The notes: generated by a model from the sequence alone, not told the origin. A DNA stretch of 64,000 bases from Temnothorax longispinosus (GCF_030848805.1 NC_092358.1:24293073-24357072); one strand, 5' to 3'. Counted from the first letter of the stretch, positions 23,960 through 37,561 are shown. Translations and numbers: made by a program.

Positions 23960-26900
23960 CGTCGACCCGAGGATAGGACTGCGCTCTCACCCTCCACCTC
24001 GGGCGTGCATTCGTATACCGAGATGTTGATTTCGGAAATCGTCCACCTCGATCATGTCGAAACGATAACGCGGAATAACGCAGAGTGGAGTTGCATGGGA
24101 ACGCTGTTATATTAACTTCCTGTTGCATCGACTTCCCAGCCTCAGAACTTCTATGTTTTTATTCATCCAAATACGATAACACGTTAACAATAATCAAAGT
24201 CACGAAATACCTTCCGCGGTCCCTTAGCAATTTATTTCAGATCTAAATGCCTTAGGTACTTTAGTAATATGCATTTTATATTTCGATTTATGAGAGAGAA
24301 GGAGAGTAAAGTGGGTCAAGTTGTTAAAATACGCAATTGGGAGGATTACATTTTATACTTCCTACGTTTCGAACAATTTTATTAGATTCGCATATCATCG
24401 GCCGTATATATTACAGTTTATAAATACAACAGACAGTAAAACTCAAAAGTGTGCTGAAAAATTTTCTGCTTTTTTAATCTTTTTTTTTATTTTTTTTAAA
24501 TGAAGAGGAAGCGACGATAAAACGTAAAACGTGAACTTTTAACAGCTCAATTCGCGATCGAAGCGGGCAATAATATGCCACTCGCTCGTATTCGTTTTAG
24601 AAGGTGCGTAAAAATTTATACAACGTCCGTGCGAATTTGACTATATATTCGCAGCATCTATATGCGCGAGTGTCTTCATACCTTTTTAATTTCGATGGCC
24701 AATGGGGCGGTTTTAACCTATGACCTTTCCGCGAACAATGATAATGCTATCATGCTGCATCGATTATAGCAAATCGATGGACGCATCCCGCTAAAGCTTA
24801 GCCTTGTGAGATTGTCTGTTAATTTACATGTAATTTTGGATCAGAGCGCCGGAGCGGTACACGCGGGCCGATTCGATAGCATCATTCTGGCGTTTTATTT
24901 TATACTCTTTTATTTCAGTGTCCTATTTCTCACTTAATGGCTCTCTTTCGTTCCGCTGCACATCCGACGGTTTATTTCAAGCCGGTTAATTTGAATGCGC
25001 ATCTCCCTCGAAATTTCAAATCAGCAAAAATATCCAATAAAATAAATCGTAATCCACGAGATGCACAGTGCTGGCTAATCATCGTTAACGTTTTAAGAGC
25101 GAAGTTTTATAGTAGTTTCGATTGCCAGACATCTTCTTATCGAGCATATCTTTTTCAAACTTGAATTAATGATGGAAAATTTGTGAAAGAAAAAACTAAA
25201 GAAAATCTAATTCTTGCTGTGCTGCTTAAATGAGAAGTTATTTTTCTCTAATTTCGGAGCTGCAAATTCTATCGAGGCTCTTTGGACTTTTGACAGTTTT
25301 GAGCTTGTGTGCAATTTTAAAGTAAACAAATCTCACGCCGCGTTGTTAAAATGCCCGGTATATCCTCGGGCCATCTACTCGGTTAACGCGTTTACGAGGT
25401 ATTCCGAGGGAGCACCGCGGTTAATCCAGCTTTGTGGCGATGCTGGTTACGAGTATCGGGCCCAAGAACCGAATCCGGGAGTGTTTCGACCCTCTCGTTT
25501 TGACCCCTTTCGTCGATACTGGCGTATATACTGTATATATGTGGGTTATCGCGCGCGCCGCAACCATTCCCGATCTAGGTTATTGCCGTTGCAATCGGCG
25601 CGACTGTTGCGGCTTGCCAATTATCGGGAGGAGAGCCGACAATCCTCTCTTGCATCTTCTCGGCTTTCTCTGCTCTCCCGCGAACGCTCTTCCCGTCTGC
25701 ACGCCACTTCGAGCGGCGACCGCAAAGTTTCTCGTCCGTCCCTCCCTTCGTCCCGTCTTCGCGAAGGCTCGATTTTCCTATGTACTCGAGGTACTCGAGT
25801 AATGTCCGGGAGGTAACTGCAAACCAGGATCGGTTGTAATTACAAAGGATGCTGCGTTCCTGAGTGCGGATTAACGGAAGCTTGTACGCCGCGGGAAGAA
25901 AGGGAGTAAAATAATTTTTGTCCGTGCTTTTGCAGTGGTTCATTAAACTTTACAATCCGGTTCTAAGCCGCTTGGATTGTTTATAAATGGCAAATTTAGC
26001 CAATGACGACACGCGTTACAACGATATTACATTAAAAAACTTTTATTTCGTCAAAAATATTGGCACGCCTATGGACTGTTTATTTTTAAAGCTCCAACAC
26101 GCAACAAAATTTTATATTATTGCAAAAAATTTATTAATATCTGATCATTAATGTAGAAGTAAATAAATCAGATTTTTTTTCTCAAACATATGGCTTTTGA
26201 TATTTTATAGTAAGTGGAGTATTGATTATATCTTGCACTATCATCAACTAATACTAATTTATGATAATACGCGCTTTACATTTTTTTAATTTAAAAATTA
26301 ATAGGAAAGTTATGTTTTTCCTCTTGTTTTCTACTTCAAACAATGTACTTAGGTATTGTTTTGAGGGAAGAATGAAAGAAAAATAAAACTGTCTGTTTTT
26401 TCCTTTAATGAAAAAATGAAAAGAATATTTTATTAATAATTTGATCAATTTATCAACAACAATTAGCTAAAATTAATTTTATGAACATGAATTATTTTAA
26501 AATAATAAGCAGTTGCAGAAGAATTCAACAATGTTACTTATTTTATATTACAGTTAATGATAGATGCACATTACAAAATTTGTGTACAACTCAATAATAT
26601 GTGTACACAATAGAAAGAATTAATGGAACTTATTACTGTTATTAGCATAAGCCGTTTATGGAACTGGTTATGCGCAGTCCATGAAATATTGCGTGCTTTA
26701 TATCGTGGCTCTCCGTTAAACATGCATGTTACAAAAGATGAATGCGACTAGCAACGACATGCCTAACATGGGGAGAATTACTAGAACTTAATGCTATAAA
26801 CATAAAATATTCGTGGAATGCGGTCGGTTATGTGCGGCTATAACAAAACGTTGCACATTGTGTATGTATAATATAAAGCGCAATGTATTATGTAATTACA

Positions 26901-29738
26901 CATTATACATTACTTAAATTTATATATGTGTGTATATTTGATGTTTCGCAGCTGCGAAATATCTGTTGTTGAAATTACACTCCGTCTCCTAGATAATTAT
27001 TTAATTAGCTTTAGCAAATAATACTAATAATTTTGCCGATTTTAATCGCCACGAATATTAAATTAAACGATCCTTGCCAGATTTTTGCGAAATTTAAATA
27101 AATCTAATATCTTGTAATTAAATCATTCCCATATCTATTTTTCGACAACTTTGCAGATATTGCAATATCGTTTACCGAACACTTCGTTGAACTGTTCTCC
27201 AAATTTCGCTCAAATATTTGCGTAGAACGGTATTTTCATCGCCGCGAGCGTTCGAGTCTGGCATTAATCCGTGATATTCGCGAGCATGTTCCGAGAATAA
27301 TCGCAGATCGGTTGAATCCTACGGAACGGCGTTTCCGTGCAATTCCGCGTGATGCACGGCATTCGCGCGTGGCGGCGTGGCGCGGCGGCGACCTTTCCTG
27401 CAAACTAACTCGGCGCAGACACGTGCAGCAGCTAACTAACTCGCCAGTTACGGCCATTCGGTTGTTCGGCAAAGCGGACTCCCTCGCATTTACATATCGC
27501 ACGTCGGCGATCGATTCGCGCGGCGGCACGCCGGAATACATAGAAACGCGAGAGCGCGCGCGCGCGCTCTCTCTCGTTATGTATCCCGCGAACGAAATTT
27601 CGCTGGAGAATTCGCGAAGATTCCGAGCGATATCGGGTAACGATATCGAGCAGCTCGATGCAGCCGTGCGTTATGTTCCCGGACTCGGGATATACGCGAC
27701 AACACGAGAATGCATGCGCGGCACGCATCACGTATACGCTAGAACAAAGTAACGTAACATTCGTTATATTCCGCGTTTCATAACTCACGCCGCGAGAGAC
27801 CCGGCCGCGCGGGTCGGTAGGATTATTTATGTCCGACCGATATGATGAACGAGACGTTTCTTCCGGCGCTATTGTTATGCGACAACAAAAGTCCGCCCTC
27901 CGTCCGGTCGCACGCGCGACCGTCGTGGACTTGGATTTCGGTCGAGCGTTTTCTTCCAATTGGAAAAGCGTAGGAGGAAAACGGTCCTTTCCGGAAGACG
28001 AATGGAACTTTCGCGCGAATCCAAATGTAAACAGAGAGCTACATCGGTCGTGATTGTTAAGCTCGCAAAAGCCGGGATCGTTTTTCATTCTCCCGGGGAA
28101 AATCGAGTGCTTAAAGCGGACACGCGCAACTTGACCGGACGAGCCGGATTCTATCTCCGGTGTTATCCGACGAAATTAGCGCAATTAGTCACGAAATCCA
28201 CTCTCGTGGTTCGGACTAACGCGATGTACTTTACGCGATATAATCGGCTCCCTCAGCGATGTCACGCCTTGATCCGCACACACTTTAAGCGTGAACGGAC
28301 GAGTAGATCGCTATCGCTATATTCAGCTGTCTATGTCGAGGCCGAAATAAAAGAAAGAATATTCCAGCCAGTAATGTGTACAGCTGCGATACGCTTGTCG
28401 ATTCCGATTATCTACGTGCGCTCGCATGAATGGAATTATCGTTCATTTTAATGTCGATGCCATGTTTAATCGTTGGCAAGCAGTTTTGCATAAAATGCCG
28501 TGACATCGCTGACACATCGCTCGCAAAATTGATTTAATGCGCAAAGCGTATCGGCGCGTGAGCTTTTATGACTGAATATCGACAATGTGTCTCTATAAAA
28601 ATCGTGCGTATACATACATGTCCTTGATTTACAAATTATCATTCCAACAATGATTTGAAAATGAAAATCACTATGTTTTCACACAATTATCAAGTTTGTT
28701 GTTTGGTACGAAAAATTCGCTACGTTATTTAATGTGCCATGCATAACCGAATAACTTCCGGACGGTACTTGTACAATTTGAACATGACAAGATATCTGTG
28801 ATGTGCGCAATGCGAAGTTCTGAAACTATCCAAGATGTAACAGACTGCTCCTGATGATGAAATGCATCTGACATTGACGCACGATTCAATTACAGGTGAA
28901 TTGCTCGCGAGTTGCTTCGACGTTTTCAGCAACACGAGAAATACACACACCCACATCTATATATATATATATTTATATAAACTACGAGATAATTTATGTA
29001 AATGTAATTGTCCTTTATTATAGTAACTGATCTTTGAACTGGATCTTTGAACTCGATCAACTTACTCAACATAAAGAGAACAAATTCTATTTGATACTTG
29101 AGGGGATAGCTGTTATTATAATTAACAATTATATAAACTATAAACAACATTTTAATAATTTCATTTTTTACTGAAATACTACGATTCTAATAATATTAAT
29201 AGTTTATGTGATATCAGTTTTTGATGACACAGAATATATTCGACGTTGTCGGAATTGAGAATTATGAGTATTCTTTGAACTGATATCAAACTGAAGAATA
29301 GAAAGTTACGGCGAACAGCATACCATTGATACCAAAGCAACCGCGAGGAGATTCCGAGGAATGAGTTTTGCTCGCCAGGAAAGTTTCGATGCGTCGGTAG
29401 GTAATCGGAAACTTTTGGATTACGTTAGTTCCCGACATGGGAAAGGAATAGCACGAATTCATTCGGAAAGGTCGAGAGCGCGTTCGATGCGTTAGATAAA
29501 ATGTACTTGGCGCGTCGTCAGTAGAAAGTAACGATAACGTGTCTGATACCGAGATTTAAATTGACCATATACAAGATCCGGACAATTGAAATATAGCGAA
29601 TGAATTCCTTGGCACGGATTTGTAATCTTTTGTCACAACTTTCCATTCTTCGATATCGGATCAGCTGAAATGCATATTGCAAATGTGGGGAAGCACCGCC
29701 ACTGAAATTCAATGTGCTCCGGGGCACGTACTTGGAAT
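23960..29738. other. Non-coding stretch with no recognised gene
   Basis: CpG-rich at 25.3-25.9 and 27.2-28.45 kb, where long frames overlap on both strands because stop codons are rare. An alternating GCGC run at about 27550-27575 lies within a longer palindrome. The rest is AT-rich, including 26.0-27.2 and 28.6-29.2 kb. No conserved protein was recognised. Confidence 0.4.
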
Positions 29739-29885
29739 TTATTTACGTTCCCAGATCGTCTCTAGAAAATGTTGTAACTGACATGTTTCATGAGCACTCA
29801 GCGTGGCTTGATAGCTCGGTAATAATGCGGCCGTGCTTACGAGAAGAATGACGATGCGCACGATTACCGAGATTCTCCCTTCCAT
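29739..29885 (-). CDS. Candidate small secreted peptide (48 codons)
   Basis: The frame starts at ATG 29885-29883 (context CAAATGG) and ends at TAA 29741-29739. The N-terminus has the form of a signal peptide: MEGR, then the hydrophobic stretch ISVIVRIVILLVSTAALL, then PSYQA with a plausible cleavage site. The rest is short (TLSAHETCQLQHFLETIWERK) with one cysteine. A possible acceptor (GTGTGACAG) lies just upstream of the ATG. A GTAAAT just before the stop could act as a donor, so this might be the first coding exon of a longer secreted protein. The peptide is not recognised, and a chance hydrophobic frame is a real alternative. Confidence 0.25.
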   Translation of the reverse strand: MEGRISVIVRIVILLVSTAALLPSYQATLSAHETCQLQHFLETIWERK

Positions 29886-30479
29886 TTGGAAACTGTCACA
29901 CGCAGATACAATGGCTTTGTATTAATTCATAGAAGGCGAATGATAGATGAGGACAAATATGAATCTATCTCATTGAAGATCTCGCGCTTTATCGGCCGGC
30001 AACAAATATCTGAAATATGTAAAAATACTTTGTTTTAATTTCGTTTTAGAAAACAATTCGAGTCTCTTGTATTATAATGTAATATGCCTCGCAATTTATT
30101 ATTTGCAAATATATTATTCATGAATTCTTTAAAATGTAACGTATATCAACTAGATATGTTCGTGATTTTTTCGGAAATGCCCTTAGAAGATGTACCTAGT
30201 AAATTAAATTAATTATAGTCTATGACGCCTGTATATGTATATATCGAAGTGATAAAAAGAAACGAGATGTTCAATGAGACTGCGAATGTCCTGCCTTTTA
30301 TATTTATGCATTGTACTTGAAGATCTCCCCTATACTCGAATCATGTCAACCTTAACGTAACCGGACTCTCTCTTATGACAATTTCCATCGAAATCGAAAG
30401 TGGCTTTTATGGGTTGACTCTCGCCTCATTCTCGTTTTCCGCAAATTATCGTCACGTGACATTCTCGATTGTATAGTAG
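29886..30479. other. AT-rich stretch with no recognised gene
   Basis: No exon, repeat or RNA gene was recognised. Confidence 0.4.
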
Positions 30480-30655
30480 CGGTAGTAGTCAGCAGTTTTC
30501 TATCCTTCGATTGGATTCACCGGTGTGTGAGAAAATTGCGAAAACGACGTGAGGATTTCGATTTGGCCGGAACCACCGCTTATAGCGTTGTCCTATTCGT
30601 TTTTATTCGCTTCTCGCCCCTACGTGAACGAACATAAGCTTGCGCGCACGTAAGG
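30480..30655 (+). promoter_or_regulatory. Possible promoter and noncoding first exon
   Basis: An initiator-like AGTCAGCAGTTTTC at about 30487 and an ATTGG (inverted CCAAT) at about 30511 precede a CpG-enriched stretch without ATG. It ends at ACGTAAGG followed by GTGAGTTTAT (donor at 30656). It could be an upstream noncoding exon for the start-codon exon at 32211, 1.5 kb downstream. The evidence is splice-signal and motif only. Confidence 0.2.
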
Positions 30656-32210
30656 GTGAGTTTATATTTCGTGAAAAGTATAAATTTCAACGGAAATCGC
30701 GATTCTGGTCTTGTGTGCGGATCGCCATTTGAAACGTGGCGCGTATAATAATCGCGGAAGTGGATAGCTGAACGGAGCTTAACAATGGATAATCAAATGC
30801 GAAAAAACTCGCGAAAAGATTTTAATTCCTTTGGTTCTTATCGAAAATGTGTACGGAATATGAAAAATCTTGCACAGAGATATATCTTTTTATCGTGAAT
30901 TGTATCATCGGATTCGGATACTAACATAACGTGAGAATTCGATTATAAATCCTGAATGATTTGTTGTATTTAAGCTGTTTTCGTGTTATTACAAGAAATC
31001 TAAATTTTCAATATATCTAATAAGTGCATGTGATGCCCTTCGATTATTGTATAATGTATTGTATTATTGTATATTTATTATTCAGCTAATATTGATAAGT
31101 TAATTTTAATTGTTATTCGTAAATTATTTAATACATATACGTTTCTATATGTTACATACATATTACAAAAAAAATTTTTCCTTTCTGTGCTCTCTTCTTA
31201 TATTTAAAAATAAATTTAACACAAGTGTATATAGTATATAAATATTTTTAATTTCTCAATTTATTTTAACTTTGTTTCATGCAATATAAAATTAACTTTT
31301 TCCCTTGATGCTGGAATTTAAATGTATCTCTTATTGCGCTTTAAATTTTTCGTCGGGTTAAATTAATTAAGTAATTTGTTTAATGTTCTAGGATTGAGAG
31401 CGACGTGACACACGACTTAGCGGATCGAGTGATCAACGGAATGGAAAGCCGCGTAATATATCACTTGTTTAGTATTGAGTAATTTGAGCTATAGGGAATA
31501 ACGAATTCTGCGTGTATTTTATTGCGCGACATAATACATGCGGTAACGTTCGACTGGTTTGTTTTGAACGCGGCTTACCGCGCGCTATTGTGTTTACGCA
31601 AGGTTGCCGCGTTATCATTCATACGACAACGTTCGAGCAAGCAGGTAGCGGCGCGAGCCGCTCCGAGTTCCATGTATTACCTCTCGAATCGCGATCGCGA
31701 CAAGTAGGATGTCAAACGCGATCTGTCCCTACAATTAACGTATGACTAATTAACTCTCGCGTATCACCGACGTCTAAGCATATCGGAACGATGGTTATTT
31801 ATTGAAGTAAAAATACTTCGGGCGATTTATTCGTTTCGGAAATCAAAGCAATATGAGAATTACAGATTACAGTTTTGCCGGGACATTTAGAATAATGCTC
31901 ACAATGTGTTTTTTTTTATTTTGAATACATATTGTGCTTTACATTTCTCGCCGATTTAAATGTAATTTGCCTATCGCTTTTGGATTGAAAGTACGAAATA
32001 ACGTGCACGAATTGCAAAAATGAATAATTTAGATACAGAAAGCTGTGATATATCGCGGGTTAGGTACGGAAGAGTCATACAAAGTTCCGCGCGATCGGTA
32101 CGCAATATAAACTTTCGCGAGTAGTTATCGTGTGAGTGATATAAAGAAACAACGGTTGTACAAGAGAGGAGGAGGAGGTCTGGGAGGCATCAGGCGTCAG
32201 CGGAGCAACC
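30656..32210. other. Region leading into the candidate coding exon at 32211
   Basis: Mostly AT-rich, with a CpG-richer part at 31380-31760. A plausible acceptor (TTTAATGTTCTAG) ends at about 31391. A purine-rich, 5'-UTR-like stretch lies at 32160-32210. No conserved coding sequence. Confidence 0.3.
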
Positions 32211-32456
32211 ATGAGGTGAGTAATGTTTTATTTATTATTTTGTTAAGAAATCGATTGATTATAATTATGTGCATGCAATAATTATACTTTTGGCAATATT
32301 TATTATTTTGTGAAGAAATCGATCGATTATAATTATGTGCATGCAATAATTATACTTTTGGCAATATTTATTATTTTGAGCTCTCCATAATTTGAATGTA
32401 TTTGTATGTTACAGTTCAACGCGCGTAATTGAACTCCGCTGCTGCGCATCGTATCG
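32211..32456 (+). CDS. Candidate two-exon N-terminal coding segment
   Basis: ATG at 32211 (GCAACCATGAG) is followed after five coding bases by a GTGAGT donor at 32216. The acceptor ATGTTACAG ends at 32414, and a 42-base exon (32415-32456) ends at a GTGAGT donor at 32457. Splicing gives one open frame, MSSTRVIELRCCASY plus two bases of the next codon. All four splice sites fit consensus. The 199-base intron carries a 68-bp tandem repeat. The 42-base exon is divisible by three. The exit phase equals that of the 6616-6813 exon, so both could splice to the same downstream exon as alternative starts. That exon was not found in the window. The protein family is not recognised. Confidence 0.4.
32231..32378. 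repeat. 68-bp tandem duplication, about 2.2 copies
   Basis: TTTATTATTTTG recurs at 32231, 32299 and 32367. The two complete units differ at only a few positions (for example TTAAGAAATCGATTG against TGAAGAAATCGATCG). It sits inside the intron of the candidate two-exon segment, so the duplication looks recent. Confidence 0.93.
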
Positions 32457-35400
32457 GTGAGTCGAATTATCTTATATTATAATGTAAGGTAATAAATTTA
32501 TGAAAACTATATTATAGATATATGTATATGCACATATATATATGCGCGTAAAATTAAAAATACAAGAATATTACAAAACATTTCTCGCATAAATTTATTA
32601 TTTTAAAATAAATATGTAGGTTACGATCCTTAAATATTATACGACAGAATTATTACGAGATACATCAATCGTGAAAATTTATAAGATAAACTGACAATTT
32701 TTAATTTGAAGAAACAGGTATTTCACAGATAGAATAAGCATAGCAAAATTGATAATTAATAATAATAATCAACATATTTTAATTAAATGTTTAATATAAT
32801 GAAAGCATTATTTATTGATTATATCTATTTTTATAATGCACCAGTTTTATCCTAATCTTTTTAAGCCTATTTATCCATATTTTTGACAAGTCAATTTTAT
32901 ATCACGTTGAAATAAAGTTGAAATACATTGAAAATTGAAATACATTGAAATACATTTTACGGCGGTAAAAATAATTATATAATTGTATTGAATTTATTTT
33001 AAAAGATATGAGAAGAATTAGACAAAATTTCTCCATGAATGTTATACATCTTTTCTATATATAAATTAAAATTAAATAATTTGTATACGCCGCGGTTACA
33101 ATTTGCTATTAATAATCAACATCAGCTGATTGCTATAATATATATTCTATAATATATTTCTGCACATAACAAATAAAATGGCAAAATTAGCAGAATAAAG
33201 TCACCTGAGTTATATGAAATTATTATTTATCAATATTGATATGCGTGTAAATGCTCTTACGGATCTAAGTCCGCGAATTTTATACTACCAACTTTGTTTG
33301 TGTATGATTTGAAATCTAATCTCGATTACTATCTTCGTATTAGGATTTTTTAATTTTAGTCTTTAGACTGCGCTACGGAAGTATTTTACTACGGGAGGGA
33401 GTATTGTAAAACAATCTAATATTTTTTCGAATTATTTATGATAATAAAAGTTGAAATTTTGTTATTGCCATTAGTCGGTATATATTCATGCGTTTTATTT
33501 ATTGTACAGTTTTGTTTGTGCGAAATTTATTCCTCTGAACCAGGAAGGTTTTGCATGAATAAAACTATAAATTAAGTGGAACACTCGAATATATTCCGGT
33601 TGGTGGCGAAAGAAATTTCGGCTTTTATGATCATAAATAATTCGAAGAAAAGAGGAAGAGGTATGAGAAAAGTCGCAATTTTCCGCATGACATACGGATT
33701 CAAGCGAATTTTCATACCGTTGTTACTGTGTTCCCGGTCTACATGGTCGCATTAGATCGCCATAACGGAACGTAACGAACCGTCCATCGATCAAGTTTCC
33801 TCGCGTGCTCGTCGGATTTTTTGCCACTTAACGCGTTCTACCTATCCTCGGGTGAGAGTTATAATAAGGGACTATGTGATAATGCGAGACCGCGAACGTT
33901 GGTCTCTGCCATAACTCGTGTAAAAACATTCATCTCGATCTTTTTGCGATGCGCGTACTGCAGAATCAATGCCCCCGATTTCTATTATCACGATTATAAT
34001 GTCACCTAAATCACATTTTCAATAAATGCGCGACCAAAAGAATGATAGCGGTTACAACCGTTTGGACGAAGAATTTTTAGCAGGGGGATATATATGTATG
34101 AGGATATCGCGCGAATCATGGACTGCAAAGATGCACGCGAGACAAGGTTGCGAAATATGAAAAGACGGGTGGGTGGGCATGGCGATACCGTGACGGGAAC
34201 GAACTCTATTGCCGTCATATCTGATCGCACTTGCTCATGAATTTCATCGCGCGAATGAGCGCGGAGGAGATTCCGAACACGATCGGGGCACATCCCAATC
34301 TACCGTATCCTGTCGCCATGATGATGTCGGCGGTAAAGTCTGACGAGCGGTAACTACCCTCTCTCTATCTCTCGGCCCGCAGTTGAATTTATATGATCGG
34401 CCGAGCTATCGATCCGATATCGAAGAGTCGAGCGAGCCATCCCCTTTTTCGTGTCTCTCGATAGTTGCCGAGCTGCTGACAACTCGTGAGACAGATGGCC
34501 GACGCGTGCCGTCTGCGACGATACGCTAGCCAATATCGAACTTTGTGTCAGTTCGAGCCTCTGCGATTTTACGTCGTTTCTTACTGCCTTTTTTTTTCTT
34601 TTCCTGCATATTGCTGCATAGTTATGTCACTGCAAACTTTCGGCATAGCGTACGTAATCACATCTCTATCCGCTCTATTAATCCTAAAAGCTTCAAGATT
34701 TTGTATAGATGGGAGTGTGAGGTTTGCCAGGATTCTACGTAGAAAAATTTCCGCTTTGACAGCTAATTTTAATTTCGATTTAATATGCAGTTCGTATAGC
34801 ATCTAACGACAGAGATTTTCGGGAGATGCGTCACTCCAGTTGAAAGGGACTAAAGGATACTTGTAGCGGGAACGTTCTCGATTATGCATCAGTTTCACCA
34901 TTGAACCGATGCCCATCTTGTTATCCGCGTTCACTTTGTGCTAAGCATTTACATTGCTAATTTTAACCTTAACGTCACGTCGCCCGGCCGCCGAGGCAGA
35001 AAGAAAATCATTGATCGCGTTAGCATGATAATTCTCTTTTCTTCGGTTTCTTTGATACATATCTTCCAAACGTATCGTGAATAAATTGATGCCTCGGGAT
35101 CAGCGTCGATAGTCTCTTCACGTTGAAGAAGCGCATCCAAAGCCGCTACGTTCTAATTCCATCTAAATTTTTCTTCGTATGTACATACATGTCGCAATCT
35201 TTTAAAGTGAAGGTTGTCTTATGAATGCCTCCGCGCGTAATCAATGCTAAATTCAGATTTCTGGTACGGCACGTGATGATCGCATCGTTGAGGTCAAGGT
35301 GTTCGCTTTGTACTTTCAAATTGTGTATTCGTTTTCTTTTTTAGAACAACATAGAAACTCGAAGAAACGACAAAGCTAAACTGACTGCGAGATAAGTTTC

Positions 35401-37561
35401 GAGGAATATCTCGTTATACCTTGGGGGTAAAGTTCCCTAACCATTTCTGATAACATCGAGATAAGGATACCCCCATTTGATGCGCGTGAAACAACCGGGA
35501 AGATAGATTCTTATCAATTTCTTAGACTTTCTTAAAGAATTTGCTTTTTTTTTTATCAGTCTCGTCGTATCAAGCCTTAGGTTCTCAAACACGCTCGTGA
35601 CGTATCGTTATCGTGTGAAAACGAGTGTGAAAATTATATATCACACTCTAGTGTGTGTTTAGATATTATCGATTATAAAACACGTTCGATAATAATAACG
35701 ATATAACTATTCTCTCTCTGTAAAAGTAATCCATTAAAATTTCTGATTATTAGCGAACAAAGTTTCGATATACAAATTGCAGTTGCCATTGCACTTCCGT
35801 TGATGTGACGGAATGCGAAAATAACTGTAACGCGTTTTCGCTGAGTCTTCTAACGGAGAATAACGAGAGAAGGAAAGGAGTTCACGTGTCAAAGGGAATA
35901 ATAATAGCACTTCAGCGAGCAACTGCGCTAAACGCTATGCACTTCGTTGAAGCTCGAGTGCTCATTGTTCTTTTCAGGCGTCACGCTTTACTTACGGCGA
36001 AAAGCCCTTTTTCCGCGTTACATAGATTTTCATTCAGCGCCGACCTTGTAAATGTCGGGAGTCGCGAAAACGTTTACCGCGATTCAATAGAACTCCTCCA
36101 GTGCCCGTTTCGTTTATCAATACATCAAGACCTATTCTCTTCCTCAAGGACCCTTTCCTTCGGCGCGATGAAGAATTGGTTTAAGATGAATTTACGACAT
36201 AGAACATTTACTCGAACTTGCCGCAACGCGGAGTTAAAAATTTCTGAACAAGTTTTATTCAAAAGTTTGTTTTTGTTATCTTTTTTGAAAAACAAAATGC
36301 AGATGTAAAAATATACATTACTTTGTTGGTTAAAAGAATATAATATATAAAACATTTTAAAACTTATATTATCAAATGGAAAGAGATTAAAGAGATGATA
36401 CAGAATCTGAAAATTGATAGAACGTTCTTGCTAAAACACATTTTCATCAGTGGATGACTATTACACTTTGTTATCGCAAATTAAATAACAGACAGTTAAA
36501 ACTAGCCTAATACATTTAAGTGTTTTATTCTTATCACTTATCAGATGTACATTTACGTATGCATACGTAAGACTAAATTGGTTCGCTTCCCTGATGTGCA
36601 AATATTTTCTTTCATATGAAATATCATTGCATTTATTAGCTCTAATCAGACGTGGCGTGACGATGACGTAGTGTGCATGACGTGTCGTATAGAAAGAGTA
36701 ACGTTTGAAGAAATCTTTTAATATTTATTTTAAATATTAATTTTGAGATAGTACTTGTCAGTCTAAGGATTATAAAATATGAAATATATAGGTATTTATT
36801 TAAGTACATTTTTATTGAATTTTAAATAAATTCTATTTTCTGAACGATATGTGTATATATATCTCACGCGGTAAATAAAGTTTTTATTTAAGAATTTTTA
36901 TTCCAAGTAAGCGCCATTATGCAAGATTAATACCATGCAAGCACATGTTTCTTAAAAGAGAATCATATGCAGGTTATCGTTGGTACCTTCATATCTTTAT
37001 GTGTGCCTAAGATAAGTGATACACTATTTTTAGACCGTGCCCCGTTTCGTATATGAAGAAAACAAATACATTTTAGAGTTGTAAAGTAACGTCAGTTGAG
37101 AACATATTGCGAAAATGACATAGTTTAACATTAGATTAAACAAATAATCTTGTGTATTATCTTTCTATTGCTTAAAATATCGATAAAAATCAGATTTTGG
37201 ATTGTATTTCCATCATTTTCCATCGAAAATGTAGATTAATTGAAGGTATATTAGTGAGACGTAATTCACTTATTTATACGAATCTAAAAAGAAAATAATT
37301 TTGCAATATAATAATTAAATTGTTTTTTCTAATTCTCAAGCCATATTACTTTAACTTCCATGATCGACATTCGCTCTTCCCTGAAGATGTAGAGTCTCAT
37401 TCCATTAACTATTATGTTTGCGGGGAAGAGGGAAACGATTTGTGGCCGGGGCGAGATAAGCCCTTCGGGGAATTTCAAATAGATGTTTCGCGAGTGTGAC
37501 AGATCGCCGGGATCGAGAAGTCCCTCGTCCTTGCTCCATTTTGGGGAGCACACCGACGATT
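32457..37561. other. Non-coding stretch with no recognised gene
   Basis: 32.5-33.6 kb is very AT-rich, 33.7-35.3 kb is more CpG-rich, and the rest is AT-rich. At 34318-34332 a short ATG segment with a GTAAAG donor and an acceptor at 34382 would join to an open frame of 48 codons ending at 34529, but the implied 50-base intron is very short and the product is unrecognised. Confidence 0.35.

Noticed and set aside
25214..25816. 200-codon plus-strand frame
   Set aside because: It lies in a CpG-rich, stop-poor block, overlaps open frames on both strands, and has no domain.
27432..28088. 218-codon minus-strand frame, with long plus-strand frames over the same DNA
   Set aside because: Open frames on both strands over the same CpG-rich block indicate composition, not coding. 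No domain was recognised.
34318..34529. Short ATG exon joined by a 50-base intron to a 48-codon open frame
   Set aside because: The intron would be unusually short, the donor (GTAAAG) is weak, and a 48-codon open stretch is not unusual by chance.
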